From NCBI GenBank assembly GCA_023433855.1, contig JAEYTV010000343.1:1-5350 (forward strand): a DNA stretch of 5,350 bases. The letters are read 5' to 3'. Numbering within the stretch: position 1 is the stretch's first letter; each line of letters opens with the position of its first letter. This stretch comes from Pseudomonadota bacterium (GTDB taxonomy: Bacteria > Pseudomonadota > Alphaproteobacteria > Rhizobiales > Rhizobiaceae). The translations under genes were made by a program, and so were the position numbers. The notes under the pieces were generated by a model that searched no databases, was not told the DNA's origin, and saw only the letters and a list, made by a program, of their open reading frames with translations. Below, piece by piece: positions 1 through 5,350 of this stretch.

Positions 1-422
1 CTCCCATGCGCCGCCGGCGTTTTCTCGATGCCGGCTACCGGCCCATTGCTTTTCCGATCTTCAGGAAAGCACGGGCGCACGGCGCGGCAGTCGACCGGAG
101 ATGTCCCGCGCAACCCAGCGGGCGTTACTCCAGCGCCACACTTGCCTGAGTGGTGGTTGTGCACACCCGTTCCCACAAGCAAGCTGCTGGGATGAAATAT
201 GGAGGAAGCGGGAGGGGTGGGGATGCAGTTGCGAAAAGATTTTTGCAAAGGGCCGCGCGGGCTGGTGCTCATGTCGGCGGGAACGATAAGGATTCCAATA
301 GTTTGCCTGAATTGTCGCCCAGGAGAAAAATCTCCAGTTGCGAATGAAAGGGCAGGATCTATCCACGCGGACGCGGCAATCTCGAGCACCGTGATTGCCG
401 CGGCGACAAGGAGCGCGGAAGC
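1..422. other. Stretch without a supported gene, downstream of the recombinase
   Basis: No reading frame here has a convincing combination of start, ribosome binding site and recognisable protein. The longest minus frame (61-366) needs a GTG start, has no Shine-Dalgarno sequence, and has a composition rich in Arg, Trp and Ser that is typical of a chance frame in GC-rich DNA. A plus frame opening at ATG 6 and stopping at 149, and a minus frame that stays open from about 200 leftwards past position 1, could each be the edge of a gene lying mostly outside the window, but I recognise neither. Small inverted repeats occur at 229-248 (A/T-rich, imperfect), 322-335 (5-bp stem, AAAA loop) and 372-402. 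The stretch may be a recombined or decayed island edge behind the recombinase; that is inference. Confidence 0.5.
372..402. repeat. Inverted repeat just past the recombinase stop codon
   Basis: CGCGGCAAT at 372-380 is matched by ATTGCCGCG at 394-402. One further C-G pair closes the loop, giving a 10-bp stem with an 11-nt loop. It begins 21 bp beyond the minus-strand stop codon of the recombinase at 423. It is well placed to act as a transcript 3'-end hairpin, but no T-run follows it in the minus direction, so a canonical intrinsic terminator is not shown. A protein-binding palindrome is an alternative. Confidence 0.4.
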
Positions 423-1439
423 CTACGACTTACGCCGCCGTTGGCTGCTTTCTTCGCGTTTACCGTCCTGTGTGCGCTCTTTTGATCCCGGTGCGCAAGG
501 CCTGTTGTCGACGGCGCGCTCCAGGATAGGCACGCAGACGTCGAGGTCGTGCGTGGCGAGATGCGAATAGCGCATCGTCATCTGCAGCGTCTGGTGCCCG
601 AGCCACATCTGCACGCGCCTGATATCGACGCCGCCGCGAACCAGGCGGGACGCGCATGTGTGGCGAAGGCAGTGGGGGACCAGTTCCGTGTCGGAGCCGA
701 GGCCGACCGCGCTCTTGGCTTCATGCCAGACGGCGCGGAACTGGTACTGCTTGATCTTGCCGAAGGGGCCGGATTTCTCTCGCTCCATCGACGAAAGCAT
801 CTGGCGGACACGCTGCGTCAGCGGCACGGTACGGCTCCTGCCGGACTTGGTCAGCCAGAAGGTCACGGTTCCGTCGTGGATGTCGTTCCAGTGCAGCCCG
901 GTGGCTTCGCCGAGTCGCGCGCCGGTATCGACCAGGAATATGGAGAGCTGCCAGTAATGTTCCGAACGGCTGCGGATCTCCGCAAAAAGCCTCTCTTCTT
1001 CCTCGATCTCGAGGAAGCGGATGCGGCCGCTGCGCTCCTTCTGGCGGCGGAATTCGGGAAGGCTGTAGATATCCCCCATCTTGCAAGCCTTACGGAGCAA
1101 CTTGCTCAGCGCCGCCATCTTGCGGTTGATGGTGGCGTTGCTGTTTCCTCGCTCGCGGAGCGTCCCGATCAGATCGTCCAGCGTCTCCTGGCTGAAGGTG
1201 CTGAATCTTTTGTTCAGGAAGATTTCGTCGATCTCGCCGAGAAAGGACTTCACGTTCTCCTTGTGTCTTCCTTCGTCCCACAGGATCGGCCCGTAGGAGG
1301 CAAACAACTCGGATATTGTGAAGGCTTCGACTTTCTTGACCAGTCGATTGGCGCCGAATGAATAAGTCAGGCTGCTTGTATTCTTGCTATCCGAGTCAGT
1401 GAAATCCTGACCCTGCGCAGAGCCTATCCAGCTTTGCAT
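423..1439 (-). CDS. Tyrosine recombinase / phage-type integrase
   Basis: This 338-aa protein should catalyse site-specific DNA strand exchange through a covalent 3'-phosphotyrosine intermediate. Residues about 41-130 form the helical SAM-like core-binding domain (TISELFASYG, then SNATINRKMAALSKLLRKA). Residues about 140-310 form the catalytic domain. The catalytic set looks complete: Arg175 in TGARLGEAT, Lys198 in the TKSGRSR beta-hairpin, His256 and Arg259 in HCLRH, His282 in LGH, and nucleophile Tyr291 in MRYSHL. Length is normal for phage/island integrases. The tail (about 312-338) is basic and low in complexity. The ATG at 1437-1439 follows GGGGG with 6-nt spacing, a weak Shine-Dalgarno match; the stop is TAG. 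No excisionase, phage gene or flanking att duplication is visible. It is separated from the porin upstream by that gene's terminator, so it is probably transcribed alone. It lacks anything I would use to call it XerC or XerD; the target site is unknown. Confidence 0.93.
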   Translation of the reverse strand: MQSWIGSAQGQDFTDSDSKNTSSLTYSFGANRLVKKVEAFTISELFASYGPILWDEGRHKENVKSFLGEIDEIFLNKRFSTFSQETLDDLIGTLRERGNSNATINRKMAALSKLLRKACKMGDIYSLPEFRRQKERSGRIRFLEIEEEERLFAEIRSRSEHYWQLSIFLVDTGARLGEATGLHWNDIHDGTVTFWLTKSGRSRTVPLTQRVRQMLSSMEREKSGPFGKIKQYQFRAVWHEAKSAVGLGSDTELVPHCLRHTCASRLVRGGVDIRRVQMWLGHQTLQMTMRYSHLATHDLDVCVPILERAVDNRPCAPGSKERTQDGKREESSQRRRKS

Positions 1440-1566
1440 TTTATTCCCCCAATCCCCCGACCATGCATATGGTGCGAGGCGGCTTGGACGAAGCGTTTTT
1501 TTTAACTGGATGTATTTCGGCTGCCAGTTACGCCCCCCGGCGCTCCGATCCTTTCCTTACTGTTGC

Positions 1567-1602
1567 AAAAATAACACGGCCCGCCTCCGAAAAGGCGGGC
1601 CG
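1567..1602 (-). terminator. Rho-independent terminator of the porin gene
   Basis: CGGCCCGCCT at 1577-1586 pairs perfectly with AGGCGGGCCG at 1593-1602, giving a 10-bp GC-rich stem with a 6-nt loop. Read on the minus strand it is followed by TGTTATTTTT (1576-1567). It lies 33 bp past the porin stop codon, in the direction of porin transcription. It should insulate the recombinase gene from porin transcription. Confidence 0.9.
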
Positions 1603-1634
1603 CTTGGCTATTTCAGACTGCCGGCATGGCCGGA

Positions 1635-2837
1635 TCAGCCGCCGAAGTTCGCCTGCAGGCGGAGGAAGCCGCCAAGCTCGCTACGGTCCCAATCCGGAGC
1701 ATCGAAATCGTCGTTGAAGTTGTCGACATAGACGATTTCCGGAATGATGTGGAAGTTCGGAACCAGCTCGTAGTCAATGTTGGCTGCGACCGAGAAGTCT
1801 TCGAGATCGTCGTAGCCGACTTCGAAGTTGAAGGTTGTCTGCTCGGTGAACTTCCAGGCACCGCCGACCCAGACGGCCCACTCGCCGCCCCAAGGAGCGT
1901 AGTAGTTCGGGCTGTCGTCGACAGCGCCACCAAAGAAGTCGTCATCGACCGAAGCCCAAGCGCCCATCACGAAGAGGGAGATGGCATCAGAGGCGTTGAA
2001 GTCGACGCGGCCCTTGACAGCGCCTTCACCCCATACGGCGTCGTAACCTGCGACCAAAGACACGCCGCCCCAACCGCCGGTCCAGCCGATACCGCCAACC
2101 ACGTGCGGGACATAGCTGTCCAGCGTGTAGAGGTTCGGAAGATCGGCAGGAAGAAACTTGCCGAAGCCATAGTACGGAGCGATGTTCGAACCATCACCCG
2201 TTTCGAGAGCGACAGCAGCGGTGAAACCGTTGCCACCCGTGAAGGTGTAGGCGATCTGGTGGGTGTCGAACGGACCGTAGGGAACGAGACCGTCGTTCGA
2301 GACGCCCGACGAGTAGCCAGTGAAGGTCGAGAACAGCGAGTCAGTACGACCGACGCGGAAACCGCCGAGCTCGATGTAAACATGCTCGGTCTGGACGTTA
2401 ACCGAAGAATCGGTGAAGCCGCCGTCCCAATAATTCTCTTCACGAGCGACGCTGGTATCCCAGTTGAAGTTGATCGCCGCATAGGTGCGCAGGGTGCCGA
2501 GTTCGGTCTCCGTGCGGCTGTCGACACGAAGCTGGAAGCGGGCGCGCTTGTAGTAGGTGTCGTTGTAGTCACCGTACTCGTCGTTAGCGGCATCTTCCTT
2601 GTCGTAAACGTTCTCGAGGCCGCTATAGCCGACGCCGATGTCGTAACGGATGTAGCCGGAAACCTTCAAGCAGGTCTCGGTGCCGGGGATGTAGTAGTAG
2701 CCGACGCCATACGTGTCGCAGACGCGCACATATTCCATCGGTTCCGGTTCCGCGATCACCACCGCATCGGCGGCGCGCGCACCGGACACTGCGACGAGAG
2801 CCGCAGCGGAGCCGAGAAGCAGGCCCTTGATGTTCAT
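1635..2837 (-). CDS. Outer-membrane porin, RopA/Omp2 family (Porin_2)
   Basis: A 400-aa precursor of a 16-stranded trimeric outer-membrane porin, the family that gives rhizobia and Brucella diffusion of small hydrophilic solutes. Residues 1-22 are a signal peptide: Lys4, a hydrophobic core, and a likely cut after Ala-Arg-Ala. Family landmarks are the EPEPMEYVRVCD segment (30-41), YYYIPGTETC (47-56), with Cys40 and Cys56 as a probable disulfide pair, and SGYIRYDIGVGY (60-71). Alternating aromatic/glycine beta-strands continue to the end. Acidic loops stand out (about 79-94, 298-309, 373-384). The protein ends LRLQANFGG, so the aromatic usually found as last residue of a beta-barrel lies two residues inside the end. 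GGAGG sits 7 nt before the ATG. A gene on the opposite strand at 5270 shares its entire visible 5' end. Porin_2 proteins I know are often somewhat shorter (about 340-380 aa). The family call is secure; pore selectivity cannot be read from the sequence. Confidence 0.96.
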   Translation of the reverse strand: MNIKGLLLGSAAALVAVSGARAADAVVIAEPEPMEYVRVCDTYGVGYYYIPGTETCLKVSGYIRYDIGVGYSGLENVYDKEDAANDEYGDYNDTYYKRARFQLRVDSRTETELGTLRTYAAINFNWDTSVAREENYWDGGFTDSSVNVQTEHVYIELGGFRVGRTDSLFSTFTGYSSGVSNDGLVPYGPFDTHQIAYTFTGGNGFTAAVALETGDGSNIAPYYGFGKFLPADLPNLYTLDSYVPHVVGGIGWTGGWGGVSLVAGYDAVWGEGAVKGRVDFNASDAISLFVMGAWASVDDDFFGGAVDDSPNYYAPWGGEWAVWVGGAWKFTEQTTFNFEVGYDDLEDFSVAANIDYELVPNFHIIPEIVYVDNFNDDFDAPDWDRSELGGFLRLQANFGG

Positions 2838-2853
2838 TTTCTGACCTCCAGTC
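2757..2853 (-). repeat. Left arm of 97-bp perfect inverted repeat (porin 5' end)
   Basis: This arm is the exact reverse complement of 5254-5350, with paired positions summing to 8107 and no mismatch over 97 bp. It contains GACTGGAGGTCAGAAA with the ribosome binding site, the ATG, and 27 codons including the whole signal peptide. Identity stops abruptly upstream: position 2854 mismatches 5253. The inward limit in the coding sequence is unknown because the other copy runs off the window. Identity at every synonymous position means recent duplication or ongoing gene conversion. Confidence 0.97.
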
Positions 2854-2884
2854 TAAAAAAGCGGAGGCCATGTTTTTCGGCGAG

Positions 2885-2913
2885 GCTAAACTCGAAAAGC
2901 CTAGCTATTTCAA
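2885..2913 (-). promoter_or_regulatory. Possible sigma-70-type promoter of the porin gene
   Basis: On the minus strand TTGAAA (2913-2908) is followed after 17 bp by TTTAGC (2890-2885). The -35 element matches TTGACA at five of six positions, but the -10 element is poor. Transcription would begin around 2878, giving a leader of about 40 nt. This gap of 188 bp between the sulfotransferase stop and the porin start is the only place for a dedicated porin promoter. The boxes themselves are a guess. Confidence 0.25.
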
Positions 2914-3025
2914 TAGATTGAACTCAAGAAGGCGAAATCGAGGGGATTCAGCTGCTCCGGAAACCGTCACCATTCACCCCCATATTTCGAGGTGCGGAGG
3001 CTCGATTCGACAGCGTTGAAATGCG

Positions 3026-4663
3026 TCAGACTTCGGCGAGGTCGCCGAGCGCTTCAATCAGCGGCTGGATCTTGTTTTCGTAGCGTTTCCAGCGCTTGAC
3101 CGACGAGGCGTAGATCGGCTGGCGCACCTGCCAGCGGCTTGGCGTAGTGACCGAGCGCTCGGTTTCATAGAAGCTCAGGCAGGCGTCGTCCCATGGCAGG
3201 CCCAGGAAATCGATCAGCCGCCGCGATTCCGCCTCCTGGTCGGCGATCATCGTCTCGTAGTTGCATTCGTAGATGCGGCCGGGCAGCAGTGCGTTCCAAT
3301 GATTCATCAGGCGCTTGTACTCGCGATAATAGAGGCCAAGCGTATGCAGGTCGGTATTGTAGCCGTGCCGCTCGTTGAAAGTATTGAAGAAACAGGAGAT
3401 GCAGTTGTCGATCGGATCGCGCGTTGCGTGGATGATTTTCGCATTCGGGAAGAGCAGCGCGATCATTCCAATCAACTGGAAGTTGTGCGGCATCTTGTCG
3501 ACAATGCGGGCCGATGAAGGGGCTATCCGCCGGACGAAGTCGAGGTAATCCGCCGCCATCGATCGTGCTTCGTCGGCGGTCAAGGCTTGCGGAGGCTTCT
3601 GGATGGAGCCGTTCGGTGCTTGTGTGTAGCCGGCCGTTCGCACCACAGTTCCCAGCCTGTTGAGTTCGCCGGCGCCGTGAACGTCAGGATGACTTGCGCA
3701 GATCTGCTCGATCAGCGTCGTTCCCGATCGTGGCATTCCGACGATGAAGACCGGGGCCTCGGTGGGATTGCCGAATCCTGTTTTCGACTTCAGCAATTGT
3801 TGCGTGAAAGAGGCAATCAGCGTGTCGATCCGGCGGCGGTAAGCTTCGATGTCAAAGCCGTGACCGGCTGCGGTCTTGCTGGCTTGGAATTGATCGATCG
3901 CCTCCTCATAACGTCCTAGATCGTTCAGGATTTTTCCTGCCGCGTGATGGAGCGAAATTTGGTCGGGCTGATCAAGGCCGGGTTCTTTAAGCTTCTCCAG
4001 AATTGTCCCAAGTTCGACCGGTTCGGCCGAGAATTTTTGGGTGTCCGCCAACGCCCGGTAGGACGCGGCGATACGATATCCTCGCGCGATATTTTCTTTC
4101 AGGAGATCGGCGGCTTCCTCCATACGCCCCAATGCAATGAGCGCAGTTGCATGATCGTAGCGTAGCGCGGTGTGGCTTGGCTGAAGTTTGGTTGCTTTCT
4201 CGAGAAGCGGCAGAGCGAGTTCGGCCTCCCCCGCCGCGATATGGGATCGTCCCAGCGCACCAAGCGCTGCGACCGAATCGGGCTTTCGCTCCAGCACGTG
4301 TTTGAATTGCGCGATCGCATCCTCGTGTTCGCGAGCTTCGCCGTAAACAGCTCCCAGGGTCAGATGGGCGTCGATCGCGTTTGGCTGCAACGCGACGACT
4401 TTCTTGAAGAAAACCACGGCCAGACCTACGTCCCCGACGCCGCGCGCAAGGGACCCGGCGAGCTTCAGCGCCTGCACGTTGCGGGGATCGCGCGTCAGTA
4501 TCGCGACGCAAAGTTTCTCGGCCTGGGAGACCTCACCCCGTTCGTAATGCTCCCGCGCCCGCTGCAGCGCCTCTTCGACACCGTTCCTGGCCGGCGGCGG
4601 CCGCATCTTGGACTGCGCTGCGGGTTTCAGGTGTTTTGCAAAGGAGGCTGGCAAGCGGCTCAT
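3026..4663 (-). CDS. TPR-repeat sulfotransferase
   Basis: A 545-aa protein with no signal peptide or membrane segment, so probably cytoplasmic. Residues about 28-197 contain five tandem 34-residue TPR units (for example 97-130 and 131-164); another TPR-like unit lies at about 236-267. The C-terminal half is a PAPS-dependent sulfotransferase, which moves sulfate from PAPS to a hydroxyl group. The phosphosulfate-binding loop is VFIVGMPRSGTT (305-316). The 3'-phosphate site is ATRDPIDNCISC (413-424, Arg415 and Ser423). A C-terminal SSVKRWKRY (520-528) is typical of this family. Motif order resembles tyrosylprotein sulfotransferase: Arg312, Glu333 in GAGELNR, and Lys390 in VDKMPHN match its catalytic Arg, Glu and Lys. 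The TPR domain presumably binds a substrate or partner, which is unknown. The ATG at 4661-4663 has no clear Shine-Dalgarno sequence; Met20 is another possible start but is no better supported. The gene follows tRNA-Ser by 79 bp on the same strand and has no clear terminator after it. Confidence 0.93.
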   Translation of the reverse strand: MSRLPASFAKHLKPAAQSKMRPPPARNGVEEALQRAREHYERGEVSQAEKLCVAILTRDPRNVQALKLAGSLARGVGDVGLAVVFFKKVVALQPNAIDAHLTLGAVYGEAREHEDAIAQFKHVLERKPDSVAALGALGRSHIAAGEAELALPLLEKATKLQPSHTALRYDHATALIALGRMEEAADLLKENIARGYRIAASYRALADTQKFSAEPVELGTILEKLKEPGLDQPDQISLHHAAGKILNDLGRYEEAIDQFQASKTAAGHGFDIEAYRRRIDTLIASFTQQLLKSKTGFGNPTEAPVFIVGMPRSGTTLIEQICASHPDVHGAGELNRLGTVVRTAGYTQAPNGSIQKPPQALTADEARSMAADYLDFVRRIAPSSARIVDKMPHNFQLIGMIALLFPNAKIIHATRDPIDNCISCFFNTFNERHGYNTDLHTLGLYYREYKRLMNHWNALLPGRIYECNYETMIADQEAESRRLIDFLGLPWDDACLSFYETERSVTTPSRWQVRQPIYASSVKRWKRYENKIQPLIEALGDLAEV

Positions 4664-4742
4664 GGCGGATGGCTACCAACAATAAGGTTCGGAATCCAGT
4701 TGGAAAACGGCCGATTCTGTAAGTTCGAAGAGCGAAGCAGGA

Positions 4743-4832
4743 TGGCGGAGAGGATGGGATTCGAACCCACGAGAAGCTTTCACCTCTACGCCCTTAGCAG
4801 GGGCGCGCCTTCGACCACTCGGCCACCTCTCC
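4743..4832 (-). tRNA. tRNA-Ser (anticodon GCU)
   Basis: A 90-nt gene reading AGC/AGU serine codons. On the minus strand the acceptor arms are GGAGAGG (4832-4826) and CCTCTCC (4753-4747), followed by G and an encoded CCA (4745-4743). The anticodon stem CGCCC/GGGCG encloses CTGCTAA, giving anticodon GCT at 4798-4796. The long variable arm (GAGGTGAAAGCTTCTC) marks a type II serine tRNA. The T-loop is TTCGAAT. All arms pair well, so the gene looks functional. Protein frames across it (GEVAEWSKA on minus, MGFEPT on plus) are well-known false translations of serine tRNA genes. Confidence 0.97.
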
Positions 4833-4842
4833 GTCGCCGCGC

Positions 4843-4871
4843 TGGATAAAGAAAAGCCCCTCCACAATCAA
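4843..4871 (-). promoter_or_regulatory. Probable promoter of tRNA-Ser
   Basis: On the minus strand TTGATT (4871-4866) and TATCCA (4848-4843) are separated by 17 bp. The -10 box ends 10 nt before the mature tRNA 5' end, so the transcript would begin only a few bases upstream of it, a spacing expected for a tRNA gene. The -35 is good and the -10 matches only at TAT. It may also drive the sulfotransferase gene by readthrough, as I see no T-run hairpin between 4664 and 4742. Confidence 0.4.
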
Positions 4872-4903
4872 TGAGGAATCACAGGAATATACGGGGGACA
4901 TCG

Positions 4904-4927
4904 AAAAAACCGCCCTGTGGTCGGCGG
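4904..4927 (-). terminator. Rho-independent terminator-like hairpin facing minus
   Basis: CCGCC at 4910-4914 pairs with GGCGG at 4923-4927 over an 8-nt loop. In the minus direction the stem is followed at once by six T (4909-4904). The stem is short but all G-C. There is no A/T-rich tract on the other side, so it would act only on minus-strand transcripts arriving from the right. No minus-strand protein gene lies there, which suggests a short untranslated transcript, or protection of the tRNA promoter from antisense transcription. Confidence 0.5.
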
Positions 4928-4990
4928 CATAATCCCGATTCGTGTCTTTCCGCTCGGAACAGTTGGTAAAACACAGCCGGCGAATCGTTC
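4904..4990 (-). ncRNA. Candidate small RNA, unnamed
   Basis: Read on the minus strand, CGATTCG (4987-4981) can pair with CGAATCG (4942-4936). Between them a TTCC/GGAA stem with a 4-nt loop lies at 4959-4948. The GC hairpin with a T6 tail at 4927-4904 follows. This order of structured body then intrinsic terminator is typical of bacterial small RNAs. The 5' end given is only the outer edge of the visible stem; I found no strong promoter upstream (a weak TTTGGA-17-GATTAA exists near 5060-5030). I do not recognise a named family, and chance pairing in GC-rich DNA is possible. Confidence 0.25.
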
Positions 4991-5253
4991 CGCATGGCCA
5001 TTTTCGGCTCGCGCAAGCCCGCATGGTTAATCGAAGCTTTCCGCGGTCCTCCAAATCGTGTCATTTGTGCAACAGCGAGTTCGGATAGCGGTCGGACGGA
5101 GGCAAAGGCGGCCAGATCATGGTTGAACCGCGGCGCTCCATCGGTAATGTCGGCCAGGAGAAAGGAGCGCGACGCGCATCTTTTTCATAATTGGGGATGG
5201 GGCAGGGAACGCTGTCCTTCAGCAAAAATACCCAGACCCGTTTATTAACTTTT

Positions 5254-5350
5254 GACTGGAGGTCAGAAAATGAACATCAAGGGCCTGCTTCTCGGCTCCG
5301 CTGCGGCTCTCGTCGCAGTGTCCGGTGCGCGCGCCGCCGATGCGGTGGTG
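5254..5350 (+). repeat. Right arm of 97-bp perfect inverted repeat (second porin 5' end)
   Basis: Exact reverse complement of 2757-2853. It begins at GACTGGAGG, directly upstream of the second porin's start, and runs to the last base of the window, so its true length is at least 97 bp. The DNA just outside it (TTTATTAACTTTT) is not the counterpart of that outside the left arm, apart from a short shared T-rich run. Confidence 0.97.
5270..5350 (+). CDS. Second outer-membrane porin, 5' end only
   Basis: The first 27 codons of a gene cut by the window edge. The ATG at 5270 follows GGAGG (5258-5262) with 7-nt spacing. The encoded residues are identical to residues 1-27 of the porin at 1635-2837, including the signal peptide and its Ala-Arg-Ala cleavage site, and the DNA is identical as well. 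It is therefore almost certainly a RopA/Omp2-family paralogue exported to the outer membrane. How far the mature proteins differ cannot be seen. Its promoter must lie in the unrelated sequence before 5254, so its expression is likely controlled differently from that of the first copy. Confidence 0.9.
   Translation, partial: MNIKGLLLGSAAALVAVSGARAADAVV

Larger units (their letters stand above)
4872..5253. other. Intergenic region between tRNA-Ser and the second porin
   Basis: About 380 bp separate two divergent transcription units. It must contain the promoter of the plus-strand porin at 5270, but I see no convincing -35/-10 pair. A/T-rich candidates are CATAAT at 5185-5190 and TATTAA near 5243. 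The left third holds a minus-facing terminator-like hairpin (4904-4927) and inverted repeats (4936-4942 with 4981-4987; 4948-4951 with 4956-4959) that could be a small RNA. A plus frame from ATG 4994 to 5248 lacks a Shine-Dalgarno sequence and recognisable content, and I do not call it a gene. Confidence 0.5.

Noticed and set aside
61..366. 101-aa minus-strand frame with GTG start
   Set aside because: No ribosome binding site and no family resemblance. Its composition looks random, and it is the longest of several overlapping frames in this stretch.
549..1361. 270-aa plus-strand open frame
   Set aside because: Antisense shadow of the tyrosine recombinase, whose motifs are unmistakable; no family features in the plus frame.
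1496..1503. Run of eight T as a plus-strand terminator
   Set aside because: No stable hairpin precedes it, and no plus-strand gene ends there; it lies in the leader or promoter region of the minus-strand recombinase.
1626..2921. 431-aa plus-strand open frame
   Set aside because: It lies wholly antisense to the clearly recognisable porin. Its Val/Asp/Ala-rich sequence is what the reverse strand of a GC-rich codon pattern gives.
4743..4832. tRNA-Ser as the integration site of the recombinase at 423-1439
   Set aside because: I found no second copy of the tRNA 3' end near the recombinase or elsewhere in the window, and the intervening genes look chromosomal rather than island cargo.
4172..4849. 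225-aa plus-strand frame ending with MGFEPTRSFHLYALSRGAP
   Set aside because: The end is the reverse translation of tRNA-Ser, a frequent annotation artefact, and the rest is antisense to the sulfotransferase.
4794..5054. 86-aa minus-strand frame containing GEVAEWSKA
   Set aside because: The motif is a translation of the tRNA-Ser 5' half. The frame crosses the terminator hairpin and tRNA promoter and has no recognisable content.
4994..5248. 84-aa plus-strand frame ending just before the second porin
   Set aside because: No Shine-Dalgarno sequence before the ATG, no recognisable domain, and it occupies the space needed for the porin promoter.

Overview
The window looks like chromosome of an alphaproteobacterium of the order Hyphomicrobiales (Rhizobiales). 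The best evidence is the porin at 1635-2837. Its mature N-terminus carries the EPEP..YVRVCD...YYYIPGTETCL..SGYIRYD signature of the rhizobial/Brucella porin family (RopA, Omp2; Pfam Porin_2). Moderately high GC, a CCA-encoding tRNA-Ser and a TPR-sulfotransferase fit this placement. I cannot name a genus.

Layout, left to right. Positions 1-422 hold no gene I can support. Positions 423-1439 (minus) encode a complete tyrosine recombinase with all catalytic residues present and no phage or island partners in view. Positions 1567-1602 hold a strong rho-independent terminator for the porin at 1635-2837 (minus, 400 aa). Positions 3026-4663 (minus) encode a 545-aa protein with N-terminal TPR repeats and a C-terminal PAPS-dependent sulfotransferase domain. 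Positions 4743-4832 (minus) are tRNA-Ser(GCU), with a plausible promoter just upstream. Positions 4904-4927 carry a second terminator-like hairpin, also facing minus, with no obvious gene to terminate; it may end a small RNA. At 5270 a second porin gene begins on the plus strand and leaves the window after 27 codons.

The two porin genes point away from each other and flank the sulfotransferase and tRNA-Ser genes. Their 5' ends, covering the ribosome binding site and the first 27 codons, form a 97-bp perfect inverted repeat (2757-2853 / 5254-5350) that still continues at the window edge. The sequences outside it, where the promoters must lie, differ. Homologous recombination between the arms would invert the 2.4-kb segment and exchange the promoters of the two porins. 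Alternatively the identity may be kept by gene conversion, as known for the oppositely oriented Brucella omp2a/omp2b pair. Apart from the shared porin theme, the genes do not form an evident pathway. The recombinase is nearby, but nothing in the sequence ties it to the inverted repeat.
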